Source: Acholeplasmataceae bacterium
Lineage (GTDB): Bacteria; Bacillota_I; Bacilli_A; Acholeplasmatales; Acholeplasmataceae
Assembly: GCA_016934175.1 (NCBI GenBank)
Contig: JAFGTI010000079.1
Location: 1-26,239 of the forward strand
Direction: 5' to 3'
DNA: 26,239 bases
A model generated the notes under the pieces. It saw only the letters and a program-made list of their open reading frames with translations. It was not told where the DNA came from and did no database searches. Positions 1-8,223 of the stretch are shown here, piece after piece; positions within the stretch are counted from its first letter, which is position 1; every line of letters begins with the position of its first letter. Position numbers and translations under genes: made by a program.

Positions 1-550
1 CAATATCTCCATCCATAGAAAATACACCATCAGTAATGATTAAAACATTATGATATTGATCTCTTCTTTCCTTTAAAACAGTTTCTAAACTTTGCATATC
101 ACTATGTTTGAAAACAGCTCTACTTGCCTTAGATAAGCGAACACCATCAATGATCGACGCATGATTTAACTCATCCGAAACAATCAAATCGTGTTCATCT
201 GTAATCGCTTGAATCACACCAGCATTGGTAGCAAAGCCTGATTGAAAAACAACAGCTGCATCTTCACGCTTAAAGCGAGCAATTAAACGATCTAATTCTT
301 CATGAATTGTCATGTTACCGACAATTGTTCTAACCGCTCCAGCGCCTACTCCAAATTGATCAATCGCATCTTTTGCTGCCTTTTTAAGTCTAGGATGATT
401 GGCAAATCCTAAGTAATTATTTGATGATAAATTAATTACTGGTTTCCCATTTAATTTTATAATTGCGTCACAAGGACTATCGTTAATGGGAAGTTTACGG
501 AAAACGCCATCTGCTTTTAATTCATTAACTCTCAATAATAAATAAGACAT
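1..550 (-). CDS. kbl: Glycine C-acetyltransferase (2-amino-3-ketobutyrate CoA ligase), 5' part only
   Basis: A reading frame starts at the ATG at 550 and runs off the window edge, giving 183 codons of a protein normally near 395. It has a strong AGGAGG ribosome site 8 bases upstream. The translated part shows hallmarks of the PLP-dependent alpha-oxoamine synthase family: SNNYLGFANHP near residue 43, a glycine-rich GAGAVRTIVGN stretch, DELNHASIIDG and TDGVFSMDGDI. BioF-type synthases share these motifs, but the neighbour decides: tdh lies 15 bases upstream on the same strand. The enzyme cleaves 2-amino-3-ketobutyrate with CoA to glycine and acetyl-CoA, in the cytoplasm. The PLP lysine lies in the missing C-terminal half. 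Confidence 0.9.
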   Translation of the reverse strand, partial: MSYLLLRVNELKADGVFRKLPINDSPCDAIIKLNGKPVINLSSNNYLGFANHPRLKKAAKDAIDQFGVGAGAVRTIVGNMTIHEELDRLIARFKREDAAVVFQSGFATNAGVIQAITDEHDLIVSDELNHASIIDGVRLSKASRAVFKHSDMQSLETVLKERRDQYHNVLIITDGVFSMDGDI

Positions 551-565
551 AAATTCCTCCTTTTA

Positions 566-1603
566 TTAGGGTATAAGAACAACTTTTCCACTATTACCTG
601 ACATCATGACTTCCATGCCTTTATCAATTTCAGATAAAGGAAAAGTATGTGTTACAATTTTATCTAAATCAAGTTTACCTGATTCTACTAAACCTACAAC
701 TTGATGCCATGTTTCAAATAAGATTCGACCGACAACTCCATAAATCGTAATCCCTTTAAAGACCACATCATTTGAAAGATCAATATCAATATCATCTGGG
801 CTAATCCCTAGCATTGACATTTTTCCTCCAGCTTTGACATATTTAAAAGCCGCTTCGATGGCTTGTTTATTGCCAGAAAATTCTGCAACTACATCTACAC
901 CCATACCATCTGTTTCTTCAAGTACTCTTGCAATCACATCTTCTTTTAAGGGATTGATCACAACATTAGCACCTAATTCTTTAGCGAGTCTAATTCTATA
1001 ATCATTGACTTCAATCGCGATAATTTTACTTGCTCCAACAACTTTTGCGATATTGACTCCCATCATGCCAATAGGTCCACATCCGACAACAGCAACGGTT
1101 TTGCCAGTAATCTTAAAATGTAACATCGTATGGACTGCATTTCCAAGCGGTTCTTGAATAGATAAGTATTTAGGATTAATTTTACTATTATTAATAATCA
1201 AATTTTCAGCTGGCATTTTTGCATATTCAGCAAAACAACCATCAGTATCTACACCAATAATTTTAGTATTTTTACATATATGGAATTCCCCCCTACGGCA
1301 AAATTCACATTCATGACAAACAATATGCGTTTCAGCTGAAACGATATCTCCGATATTGACTTTTTTGACATGCGACCCAATTTTTATGACTTCTCCACTA
1401 AACTCATGCCCTACAGTTAACGGAGGTTTAATACGTCCTTGACTCCACTTATCCCATTTGTAGATATGAACATCAGTTCCACAAATTGAAGTCGCTAATA
1501 CTTTAACCAATACTTCATTAGGTCCTAAAACGTCAGGAATAGGTTTCTTGACGATTTTAACACCTGGTTCTCTTGCTGCCTTAATGACTGCCATCATTTC
1601 CAT
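566..1603 (-). CDS. tdh: L-threonine 3-dehydrogenase
   Basis: A zinc-dependent medium-chain dehydrogenase of 345 residues, the usual family length. It oxidises L-threonine with NAD+ to 2-amino-3-ketobutyrate, which the following kbl product cleaves. Visible are the catalytic zinc site (C41 in SICGTD, H66-E67 in VGHE), four structural-zinc cysteines (C96, C99, C102, C110), the Rossmann motif VVGCGPIGMMG and the TDH-typical stretch GRILFETWHQV near the C terminus. Sorbitol or butanediol dehydrogenases are relatives, but this stretch together with kbl favours threonine. The ATG at 1603 is preceded by AAGGAGAG at good distance; two further ATGs follow at codons 3 and 4. It forms an operon with kbl and may also receive transcripts from the upstream acyltransferase gene 88 bases away. 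Confidence 0.93.
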   Translation of the reverse strand: MEMMAVIKAAREPGVKIVKKPIPDVLGPNEVLVKVLATSICGTDVHIYKWDKWSQGRIKPPLTVGHEFSGEVIKIGSHVKKVNIGDIVSAETHIVCHECEFCRRGEFHICKNTKIIGVDTDGCFAEYAKMPAENLIINNSKINPKYLSIQEPLGNAVHTMLHFKITGKTVAVVGCGPIGMMGVNIAKVVGASKIIAIEVNDYRIRLAKELGANVVINPLKEDVIARVLEETDGMGVDVVAEFSGNKQAIEAAFKYVKAGGKMSMLGISPDDIDIDLSNDVVFKGITIYGVVGRILFETWHQVVGLVESGKLDLDKIVTHTFPLSEIDKGMEVMMSGNSGKVVLIP

Positions 1604-1647
1604 TTTGTTGCTCTCCTTTTATTTTATTTCATCGTTAATTTAATTAT

Positions 1648-1678
1648 ATTATATACCTAGATGCATCAATTTTGTCTA
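1648..1678 (-). promoter_or_regulatory. Possible tdh-kbl promoter
   Basis: On the minus strand the 88-base gap before tdh contains TAGACA (1678-1673, five of six matches to the -35 consensus) and two TATAAT hexamers (1653-1648 and 1648-1643). The spacing of TAGACA to the nearer TATAAT is 19 bases, longer than ideal; a TATATA at 1655-1650 gives 17. I see no convincing terminator for the upstream gene, so read-through is also possible. Confidence 0.35.
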
Positions 1679-1691
1679 GTTCTATTCAATT

Positions 1692-2840
1692 TTAATATTT
1701 ATCTTGTACGATCCTTAATAAAGATGCTGCATACCGATCCAATTTAATCAAATAATAACGTTCTCGCCACATAAAACCAAAATCTCTTCTTAATGTAACA
1801 GTAGCATTGGTAATTTCCTGAATTGGAATGATTAAATCTATCGATTTAGATAGATGGAATGCATAGTCTTTATAAACAATATTTGTATCTCCCACAGCTT
1901 CTAAGTGATCATCTACGAGGCTCATGTAATTTAGAAACCCTGAAGTCTCAATAATAGAAGCTCTTAATTGTTTAGCAAACTGCATCTGATATTGATTCCA
2001 ACTGATTAAATTATCAAATTTAAAATTTTGTATAAATCCATATTGATCAATAGTTCCTTTTTTTCCACAGACATTGCATGTTAATTGATTTTTATTGGAT
2101 TCAATTGAATTAATTGCTTCACAGAATGGACACAAATAAACCACATTTTCAATACCTTCAGCTAATGTTTTTCCTGGATGTGGAATCATAACATCTCGTT
2201 GATATTCATAATCATTGTGATATAGTGCTTTTTTAATAATCTCATTAATTTCTACAATTGATAAATCTTTAATTTTTTCTTTTGGAATTGTCAATTGATA
2301 ATCCAGTGATATTTGTCTTTTTCTTCTTTTTCCGGTTGCCCATCTTGGTTTTGACAAATACCCACCTTTCACATTACATGTAATCAAGTCAATTTCTAAT
2401 TTTTTAATTAATTTCATTGTTGATTCTTCGATGTAATTTGTTTCTCCATAAAAAGTAGTATCACCCTCTGGAAAAATCAGTATTGGATACCCTTTACGAA
2501 CTGCACCGATTAATTCCCTAACTGTCGATGTGTCACTAGCCCCTTTAGATTTTGGGATGACATGTGCAATTTGGGTTACCAAAAATTTTGTAGGTTGTTT
2601 TTTAAATAAGGTTTGCGAAGCCACAATAAAAGGAACATTCCTAAATCTTAAGGGAACGTGAATAACGTCAAATAAAAAAGTATGATTGGCAAGCATAATA
2701 AAAGGTTCTTTTCTCTTAAAACTTACACCTTGACCTAGATTTACTTGCCTTTTAGCATCAATTCTCATCCATAACATCACCAAAGGACGAATAAGATTTA
2801 AAATAAAATCCTGTTGATGATCTAATCTTGTTTTTTTCAT
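1692..2840 (-). CDS. PlsC-like lysophospholipid acyltransferase with C-terminal zinc ribbon
   Basis: A 382-residue protein with the glycerolipid acyltransferase signature: the catalytic NHxxxxD box as NHTFLFD (N52, H53, D58) and the FPEG motif at 123-126, the latter followed by DTT rather than the common TRS. Such enzymes transfer an acyl chain to lysophosphatidic acid or a similar lipid at the membrane. Unlike standard PlsC (about 200-250 residues), it has a C-terminal extension with two CxxC pairs, C237/C240 and C255/C258, which look like a zinc ribbon, followed by about 120 residues I do not recognise. The start codon overlaps the stop of the Nudix gene as ATGA, so the two are translationally coupled. 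The acyl acceptor cannot be deduced. Confidence 0.75.
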   Translation of the reverse strand: MKKTRLDHQQDFILNLIRPLVMLWMRIDAKRQVNLGQGVSFKRKEPFIMLANHTFLFDVIHVPLRFRNVPFIVASQTLFKKQPTKFLVTQIAHVIPKSKGASDTSTVRELIGAVRKGYPILIFPEGDTTFYGETNYIEESTMKLIKKLEIDLITCNVKGGYLSKPRWATGKRRKRQISLDYQLTIPKEKIKDLSIVEINEIIKKALYHNDYEYQRDVMIPHPGKTLAEGIENVVYLCPFCEAINSIESNKNQLTCNVCGKKGTIDQYGFIQNFKFDNLISWNQYQMQFAKQLRASIIETSGFLNYMSLVDDHLEAVGDTNIVYKDYAFHLSKSIDLIIPIQEITNATVTLRRDFGFMWRERYYLIKLDRYAASLLRIVQDKY

Positions 2841-3379
2841 TTTAATTCATCCAATAAATAATGTTGAAGTAACAATAAAGTTTTTCCATCATTTATTTGA
2901 TTAGTTTTCAATAACATCTTCACTTCATCAATTGTATAAAAAAAGGTTTCAATATTTTCATCTTCATCCATAGCTTTTGGATGATCTATTTTCACACAGT
3001 TTTTGGCAATAAATAGATCAATATATTCATTAGAATAGCCAACACAAGGATATATTCGATTAATAAATATCATTTCTGAAGTAATATGCCCTGTTTCTTC
3101 TTCCAATTCTCTTTTTGCACATAAAAGACTATCTTCATTAAGATCGTCCTTTTTTCCTGCAGGAACTTCTAAGTTTTCCATACCAATTGGATAACGATAC
3201 TGCTTGACTAGTATAATTTTATGATCGGTAGTAATTGGCAGGATTGCAGCTGCACCTGGATGCTTCACATAAACACGTTCACTTATTTTTTTATTAGATA
3301 AGATGACTTGGTCTTCATAGAGCTCCATAAATGAACATTCATAGACTTTCTTACTACTTTTTGTTTTTTCTTTCATCAT
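2837..3379 (-). CDS. Nudix hydrolase, ADP-ribose pyrophosphatase type
   Basis: A 180-residue Nudix protein. The Nudix box runs from G75 to about H98 and ends in REL-EEETG, the metal-binding helix. It has six residues between the first glycine and the first glutamate of the box, where the consensus has five, a small variation in the loop. The preceding stretch YRYPIGMENLEVPAG is typical of ADP-ribose pyrophosphatases (NudF/YqkG type), which hydrolyse ADP-ribose to AMP and ribose 5-phosphate. Substrate assignment is by family resemblance only. Two ATGs stand next to each other (3379 and 3376); AGAGGG sits only one base before the first, so the second is the likelier start. The gene lies 20 bases after the hydratase beta subunit and overlaps the acyltransferase by four bases. 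Confidence 0.85.
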   Translation of the reverse strand: MMKEKTKSSKKVYECSFMELYEDQVILSNKKISERVYVKHPGAAAILPITTDHKIILVKQYRYPIGMENLEVPAGKKDDLNEDSLLCAKRELEEETGHITSEMIFINRIYPCVGYSNEYIDLFIAKNCVKIDHPKAMDEDENIETFFYTIDEVKMLLKTNQINDGKTLLLLQHYLLDELK

Positions 3380-3399
3380 TCCCTCTTTGATCCATTCGA

Positions 3400-3951
3400 T
3401 TAGAATTCTATATTTTTATATTTTTTACCTTCATCAACAATCATATTTCCCCCGTATATATCATAAGTGACTATAGCAGGAAAATCTACGACTTCGAGTT
3501 TATAAATAGCCTCTGCACCTAAATCACTATAGGCAACGACTTCACTTTTAATCACCTTACGTGAAAGTAATGCTCCTGCCCCTCCAACTGCTTGTAAATA
3601 ACATGCTTTTTGGTCAATCATATCTTGAATAAAGGCTTCACTTCTGTCCCCTTTACCTATCATGACTTTTAATCCTTTTTTCATTAAAGGTAAGCTATAA
3701 GCATCCATACGATAACTAGAAGTTGGACCACATGAACCAATAGGTCTATTTTCTTTTGCAGGTGTTGGTCCAGTATAATAGATCGCTTGTCCATGAAAAT
3801 CTATAGGTAACTCTTCTCCTCTATTAAACGCTTCAATCATACGTTTATGAGCAGCATCTCTACCCGTATATAACGTACCAGAAAGATATACAATTTCTCC
3901 AGCTCTCATTTGTTCAATATCCTGTTCTGTTATGGGTGTTTGAATTTTCAT
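3400..3951 (-). CDS. Class I fumarase-type hydratase, beta subunit (candidate mesaconase)
   Basis: A 183-residue homologue of the C-terminal domain of class I, iron-sulfur fumarases, encoded as a separate subunit as in many anaerobes and archaea. Recognisable are the N-terminal KIQTPITEQDIEQMRAGE, LSGTLYTGRDAAHKR, GPTSSYRMDAYS and MIGKGDRS. It works with the alpha subunit whose stop lies nine bases upstream; the stop TAG is fused to the GGAGG ribosome site. The pair hydrates fumarate to malate or, by the same chemistry, mesaconate to citramalate. Class I fumarases are known to accept mesaconate, and the divergent neighbour is a complete methylaspartate operon lacking just that step. I therefore infer mesaconase as the main role; tartrate dehydratase is a less likely relative. 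Confidence 0.85.
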   Translation of the reverse strand: MKIQTPITEQDIEQMRAGEIVYLSGTLYTGRDAAHKRMIEAFNRGEELPIDFHGQAIYYTGPTPAKENRPIGSCGPTSSYRMDAYSLPLMKKGLKVMIGKGDRSEAFIQDMIDQKACYLQAVGGAGALLSRKVIKSEVVAYSDLGAEAIYKLEVVDFPAIVTYDIYGGNMIVDEGKKYKNIEF

Positions 3952-3960
3952 AATATCCTC

Positions 3961-4800
3961 CTAAATCGTCATTGACTTATGTCTAGAAGCGTGACACTGA
4001 AGATTGATAGCAACTGGGAGTGATGCAATATGGCATGGATATGCATTGATCTTGACTGCTAATGCAGTTGTTGAACCACCAAACCCCATTGGACCTACTC
4101 CTAAAAGATTGATTTCATCTAAAAGTTCTTTTTCTAAATTTGCTAAAACTGGATCTGGATTTATATCATTGAGATCCCTCATCAGTGCTTCTTTAGCAAT
4201 GAGTGCTGATTGCTCTAAATTACCCCCTAAACCTATGCCTACAACTAATGGAGGACAAGGTTTACCACCAGCATAAAAAATGGTGTGAAGCACCAATTTC
4301 TTGATACCTTCAATACCATCAGATGGAATAAGCATTTTAACTAAACTCATATTCTCACTTCCTCCACCTTTTGGAGCAAGTGTTATTTTTATATGATCAC
4401 CAGCAACAAGTTTAACATGAATAATGGCTGGTGTATTATCATTTGTATTACCTCGAGTAATTGGGTGTTTAGCCACAGATTTTCGGAGTTTTCCTTCATC
4501 ATAGGCTAATCTAACACCTTCATTGACAGCATCATAAATATCTCCATTTAAGTGAATATCATAACCTATCTCAAGAAAAACAACCACCATGCCTGTATCT
4601 TGGCACATGGGTTCATGATTTTCTAAGGCGATTTCATCATTTTCAATAATTTGCTCTAAAACTTGTTTTCCAATTTGTGATTTTTCTCTTTTAATCGCTT
4701 CTCTGAGCTCATCAATAAATGACTTCCCAATGTTGCAATTCGCGTCCAAAGCTAATGCTTTGATGACGTTAGTTATCTCTTTTACATCCACATTTCTCAT
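3961..4800 (-). CDS. Class I fumarase-type hydratase, alpha subunit (candidate mesaconase)
   Basis: About 279 residues of the iron-sulfur half of a class I fumarase. Three cysteines suit the [4Fe-4S] ligands: one in CQDTG (residue 66 from the chosen start), one in GGKPCPP (182) and one in the C-terminal QCHASRH. The conserved GGGSENMS is also present. A GTG at 4809 would add three residues, but the ATG at 4800 has GGGTGA at 4811-4806 as ribosome site five bases away, so I prefer it. The gene is first in a probable operon fumarase alpha, fumarase beta, Nudix, acyltransferase, and faces away from the glutamate mutase operon across a 156-base control region. The cluster is oxygen sensitive in this family, in line with anaerobic life. 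Confidence 0.87.
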   Translation of the reverse strand: MRNVDVKEITNVIKALALDANCNIGKSFIDELREAIKREKSQIGKQVLEQIIENDEIALENHEPMCQDTGMVVVFLEIGYDIHLNGDIYDAVNEGVRLAYDEGKLRKSVAKHPITRGNTNDNTPAIIHVKLVAGDHIKITLAPKGGGSENMSLVKMLIPSDGIEGIKKLVLHTIFYAGGKPCPPLVVGIGLGGNLEQSALIAKEALMRDLNDINPDPVLANLEKELLDEINLLGVGPMGFGGSTTALAVKINAYPCHIASLPVAINLQCHASRHKSMTI

Positions 4801-4805
4801 ACTTT

Positions 4806-4826
4806 TCACCCAAGAACATTATAACA
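4806..4826 (-). promoter_or_regulatory. Extended -10 promoter and very short leader of the hydratase operon
   Basis: On the minus strand TGT-TATAAT occupies 4826-4818, a perfect -10 hexamer with an extended TGn element. No good -35 is visible at 16-18 bases. Transcription would start near 4811, directly at the GGGTGA ribosome site (4811-4806) and only about 10 bases before the ATG at 4800. Confidence 0.6.
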
Positions 4827-4877
4827 TTAAAAATCTTAAACGCAAAACACGAATTTACTGTTGTTTTTTTTTCTTAT

Positions 4878-4893
4878 TTGTATTAAAATACAA
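4878..4893. repeat. Perfect inverted repeat, possible operator
   Basis: TTGTATT-AA-AATACAA: seven-base arms around a two-base centre. It overlaps the candidate -10 of the glutamate mutase operon, a position suited to a repressor. In AT-rich DNA such a repeat may also arise by chance. Confidence 0.4.
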
Positions 4894-4897
4894 GTGT

Positions 4898-4909
4898 TGT
4901 AAGCGTTTT
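4898..4909 (+). promoter_or_regulatory. cre-like site shared with the proline operon
   Basis: TGTAAGCGTTTT followed by AG. Against the CcpA cre consensus TGWNANCGNTNWCA it matches the first twelve positions and fails at the last two. The identical 12 bases recur at 19334-19323 before the proline operon, again in the direction of transcription. I found no third copy in the window. Confidence 0.55.
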
Positions 4910-4956
4910 AGTTATTTAATAATACCAGTTTTAATGCGATTCGGCCGGAGGAAAAA

Positions 4957-5364
4957 ATGAAATCAATAGTTGTAGGCGTTATCGGAGCTGATGTTCATGC
5001 TGTTGGAAATAGAATCATTGAGTATACACTCACACGCGAAGGTTACAATGTAGTCAACGTAGGTGTCTTATCTACTCAAGAAGATTTTATTAACGCAGCT
5101 ATTGAAACATCGGCTCATTTAATTTTGGTCTCTTCACTTTATGGTCATGGGGAACTTGATTGTAGAGGGATGAGAGATAAGTGTAATGAATCAGGACTCG
5201 ATAATATTTTACTGTATGTAGGGGGTAATATTGTCGTGGGAAAACAAGATTTTCCAGAAGTTGAAAAAAGGTTTAAAGAAATGGGATTTAATCGTGTTTA
5301 CCCACCAGGTGTGACAATTGATGACGTTTTAGAAACCATAAAGCAAGATTTAGGAGAATCATAA
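4957..5364 (+). CDS. glmS: Glutamate mutase, small cobalamin-binding subunit (sigma/S)
   Basis: A 135-residue B12-binding domain protein, matching the usual length near 137. The cobalamin motif DxHxxG is D12-V-H14-A-V-G17, with H14 the predicted lower cobalt ligand; SSLYGHGELDCRGM and VGGNIVVGK complete the flavodoxin-like fold. With the large subunit GlmE it uses adenosylcobalamin to convert L-glutamate to (2S,3S)-3-methylaspartate by radical carbon-skeleton rearrangement. It is first in a nine-gene operon and its TAA overlaps the next ATG as TAATG. The older symbol mutS must not be confused with the mismatch-repair gene, nor glmS with glucosamine-6-phosphate synthase. Confidence 0.95.
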   Translation: MKSIVVGVIGADVHAVGNRIIEYTLTREGYNVVNVGVLSTQEDFINAAIETSAHLILVSSLYGHGELDCRGMRDKCNESGLDNILLYVGGNIVVGKQDFPEVEKRFKEMGFNRVYPPGVTIDDVLETIKQDLGES

Positions 5365-6746
5365 TGCATAAATACTTACTTGTAGATTTTGGATCAACAT
5401 TTACTAAACTAACAGCTGTCGATATTGATCAAAAAGATATTATTGCAACTTCAAAAGCAATTACAACAGTTGAAACTAATATAATATTGGGTTATGAAAC
5501 TGCTTTAGACAAACTCTACAAAAAAATGGGAAGTAAAATTGAATTTGATCAAATTGTTGCTTGTTCTTCTGCCGCAGGTGGATTAAAGATGGTAGCAATT
5601 GGTCTAGTTGAAGAATTAACGACTGAAGCTGCAACCAGAGTTTGTCTGGGTGCAGGTGCAAAAGTTGAACTTGTTCTATCACATAATATTAATAATGCTG
5701 AAGTTCAAAGCATACTCGATAAAAAAATTGATATCGTTTTACTAGCAGGCGGAGCTAATGGTGGTAATTCTGAATGTGTTATTCACAATGCCAAAAAATT
5801 AGCTGCTTCTACGATTACTGCGCCTATTGTTTTTGCTGGTAATAAAGATGCTGCAGATGAAATTACTGATATCTTATCAAAAGCTAAAAAAGATTTTTAT
5901 ATTTGTGAAAATGTAATGCCGAGATTAAATGTACTAAACATCGGTAGTGCCAAAGATAAAATCAAAGAAATCTTTGTCAAAAACATTATCGAAGCAAAAG
6001 GAATCAAAAAAGTTGAAATAGAAATTGATCGTGTTGTTCTACCAACACCAAATGCCGTTTTAATGGCTGCAGAACTTTTATCTAAAGGTTTTGATGATGA
6101 AGCTGGATTAGGGGATCTCATGATTGTAGATGTTGGAGGAGCGACTACTGATGTTTATTCTATGGCAGATGGTCTTCCTACACAAATGAATGCTTTACTC
6201 AGTGGTTTAGAAGAACCTTTTGCAAAGCGGACAGTTGAAGGCGATTTAGGAATGCGTTATTCTGCTTTAGGTGTGCTTAGCACGATGAGTCCCTCTGAAA
6301 TCAGTCACTATGAAAAACAAGGTATCGATATTGTTAAGGAAACGACAAACCGTTTCGAAAATATTGACTTTATTTCAGAAACTGATCATGATTATATTGT
6401 TGATGACATCATTGCAGCCAAATGTATTGATATCGCAACATCTAGACATGTAGGAACTCTAAAAGGAGTCTATACACCTATGGGAATCATGTATTATCAA
6501 GTAGGTAAGGACTTAACGAAAGCAAATTACTTTATTGGTACCGGTGGTGTTGTAATCTCTAGTAAAGATCCTGAAGTAATGTTAAAAAGAGGAACTAAAA
6601 TTCAAGATAAAGCGATGGAACTTAGACCAGTTGCACCTGAATTTTTATTGGATAAAGATTATATTTTATCTGCAATGGGTCTTTTAAGTATGGACTATCC
6701 AGAAATCGCATTAAAAATCATGAAAAAACATATTACAAAAATTTAG
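5364..6746 (+). CDS. glmL: Glutamate mutase-associated MutL-type chaperone (GlmL)
   Basis: A 460-residue protein of the ASKHA ATPase superfamily. The phosphate-binding motif is near the N terminus as LLVDFGSTFTKLTAVD, with further glycine-rich nucleotide-binding segments VLLAGGANGG (about 127) and MIVDVGGATTDVYS (about 252). Homologues sit between the two glutamate mutase subunit genes in clostridia, and the related role is ATP-driven reactivation of mutase that has lost or inactivated its cobalamin. That role is inferred by family and position. It is not the DNA repair MutL, despite the shared name. Start and stop are tightly coupled to its neighbours: one base of overlap upstream and a 10-base gap downstream. 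Confidence 0.93.
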   Translation: MHKYLLVDFGSTFTKLTAVDIDQKDIIATSKAITTVETNIILGYETALDKLYKKMGSKIEFDQIVACSSAAGGLKMVAIGLVEELTTEAATRVCLGAGAKVELVLSHNINNAEVQSILDKKIDIVLLAGGANGGNSECVIHNAKKLAASTITAPIVFAGNKDAADEITDILSKAKKDFYICENVMPRLNVLNIGSAKDKIKEIFVKNIIEAKGIKKVEIEIDRVVLPTPNAVLMAAELLSKGFDDEAGLGDLMIVDVGGATTDVYSMADGLPTQMNALLSGLEEPFAKRTVEGDLGMRYSALGVLSTMSPSEISHYEKQGIDIVKETTNRFENIDFISETDHDYIVDDIIAAKCIDIATSRHVGTLKGVYTPMGIMYYQVGKDLTKANYFIGTGGVVISSKDPEVMLKRGTKIQDKAMELRPVAPEFLLDKDYILSAMGLLSMDYPEIALKIMKKHITKI

Positions 6747-6756
6747 GAGAAAAATA

Positions 6757-8220
6757 ATGCAAGTTGTTAACAAAAAATGGCCTTTAGAAAAATTTTTAGA
6801 AGTTAGAAAAGAGGTTTTAGCATCTTGGCCAACAGGCAATGATCCCTTACTAAACTTGGATGTTGCGGTTGAAAATTTAAAAAGCATTCCACCTCATAAA
6901 AACTTTGCTCTCAAACTTATGGAAGCAAAGAACCAAAAAAGAACTTATCTTCAACCTAGAGCTGGTGTAGCATTGCTCAATGAGCATATTGAACTTATGC
7001 AACATTTAGAAGCTGCTGGAGCAGATTTCCTTCCTGCAACCATCGATTCCTATACAAGACATAATCGCTATCAGGAGGCTGAAGAAGGTATTAAAGTGAG
7101 TATACGTGAAGGCCGTTCACTGCTCAATGGATTTCCTGCAGTCAATCACGGTGTTGCAGCTTGTAAACAAGTCTTAGATGCTGTAAATGTTCCACTTCAA
7201 GCAAGACATGGAACTCCTGATGGTAGATTATTAGCTGAAATCACACATGCTGCTGGATGGACATCAAATGAAGGTGGAGGAATATCTTATAATCTACCTT
7301 ATGCAAAAAATATATCTTTAGCAGATTCTATTTATTACTGGCAGTATTGTGACCGCTTAGTGGGTTATTATGAAGATCATGGCATTCATATCAACAGAGA
7401 ACCCTTTGGACCATTAACAGGAACACTTGTTCCCCCTTCGATTGCAATTGCTATCGGTATTATTGAGTCACTACTTGCTGCAGAGCAAGGAGTTAAAAAT
7501 ATTACTGTTGGGTATGGACAATGTGGAAATGTTATTCAAGATATTGCTGCGATTAGAGTTCTTAGAGAACTAACTGAAGACTATTTAAAAAAGTATGGTT
7601 ACGAAGGCATGACCATAACAACTGTTTTTCATCAATGGATGGGAGGATTCCCTCAGGATGAAGCAAAAGCAACCGGTCTTATCTCTATGGCTTCTACTGT
7701 TGCTGCACTTGCAGGAGCTACTAAGATGATCACTAAAACACCTTATGAATCCATAGGTGTCCCAACCAAAGAAATTAATGCTTATGGCATTCGTGCATCA
7801 AAAATGGTTGTATCATTATTACAAGATCAAAAATACCCACAAACTACCAAATTAAAAAATGAAATGAAACAGATCAAAAAAGAAGTAACATCGTTATTGG
7901 ATGAAGTCTATAAATTAGGTAATGATGATTTAGCGGTGGGCACCATCAAGGCATTTGAAATGGGTGTTATTGATGTACCGTTTGCACCCAGCAAACAAAA
8001 TGCTAATAAAGTTCTTCCAGCTAGAGATAATGAAGGCTGTGTACGTATTTTAGAATTTGGAAATTTAGGATTGAATCAAGAAATTAGGGAATTCCATAAA
8101 GCAAAACTAAAAGAAAGGTCAAAAGCTGAAGGTAGACCAATCACTTTCCAAATGACAGTAGATGATATTTATGCTGTCAGTCAAGGAAAACTTATTGGCC
8201 GTCCAACACAAAAAAAATAA
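6757..8220 (+). CDS. glmE: Glutamate mutase, large catalytic subunit (epsilon)
   Basis: A 487-residue TIM-barrel subunit, close to the family's usual 483. The arginines that grip the glutamate carboxylates in the clostridial enzyme have counterparts in QPRAG (R68), SYTR (R101) and QARHG (R150). Other highly conserved runs are GWTSNEGGGISYN, CDRLVGYYEDHG, NREPFGPLTGTLVPPS and TVFHQWMGGFPQDE. It binds the substrate and, with GlmS, positions adenosylcobalamin. The ribosome site AGGAG overlaps the stop of glmL. No key residue appears missing, so the enzyme should be active where cobalamin is available; no B12 synthesis or uptake gene is seen in the window. Confidence 0.96.
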   Translation: MQVVNKKWPLEKFLEVRKEVLASWPTGNDPLLNLDVAVENLKSIPPHKNFALKLMEAKNQKRTYLQPRAGVALLNEHIELMQHLEAAGADFLPATIDSYTRHNRYQEAEEGIKVSIREGRSLLNGFPAVNHGVAACKQVLDAVNVPLQARHGTPDGRLLAEITHAAGWTSNEGGGISYNLPYAKNISLADSIYYWQYCDRLVGYYEDHGIHINREPFGPLTGTLVPPSIAIAIGIIESLLAAEQGVKNITVGYGQCGNVIQDIAAIRVLRELTEDYLKKYGYEGMTITTVFHQWMGGFPQDEAKATGLISMASTVAALAGATKMITKTPYESIGVPTKEINAYGIRASKMVVSLLQDQKYPQTTKLKNEMKQIKKEVTSLLDEVYKLGNDDLAVGTIKAFEMGVIDVPFAPSKQNANKVLPARDNEGCVRILEFGNLGLNQEIREFHKAKLKERSKAEGRPITFQMTVDDIYAVSQGKLIGRPTQKK

Positions 8221-8223
8221 GAC

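Larger units (their letters stand above)
4861..4956 (+). promoter_or_regulatory. Promoter and leader region of the glutamate mutase operon
   Basis: The best plus-strand candidate is TTGTTT (4861-4866), 17 bases, TAAAAT (4884-4889). Weaker alternatives are AATAAT at 4918 and TTTAAT at 4930. The region also holds an inverted repeat and a cre-like motif, listed separately. The leader is at most about 60 bases, leaving no room for a cobalamin riboswitch. The ribosome site GGAGG (4947-4951) lies five bases before the ATG. Confidence 0.45.

Noticed and set aside
4004..4276. Plus-strand open frame inside the hydratase alpha gene, and similar open frames inside glmL, citF and rocA
   Set aside because: They lie antisense or out of frame in well-recognised genes, lack ribosome sites and show no family resemblance.
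3400..4809. Simple housekeeping fumarase of the TCA cycle
   Set aside because: Not excluded biochemically, but no other TCA gene is nearby and the methylaspartate operon lacks exactly this hydration step.
4810..4956. Cobalamin riboswitch before the B12-dependent glutamate mutase operon
   Set aside because: The leader is at most about 60-90 bases and has no B12-box-like structure; a cobalamin riboswitch needs about 200.
4957..6746. Reading mutS/mutL-type names as DNA mismatch repair genes
   Set aside because: The proteins are a B12-binding domain with DxHxxG and an ASKHA ATPase; they have no mismatch-repair features.
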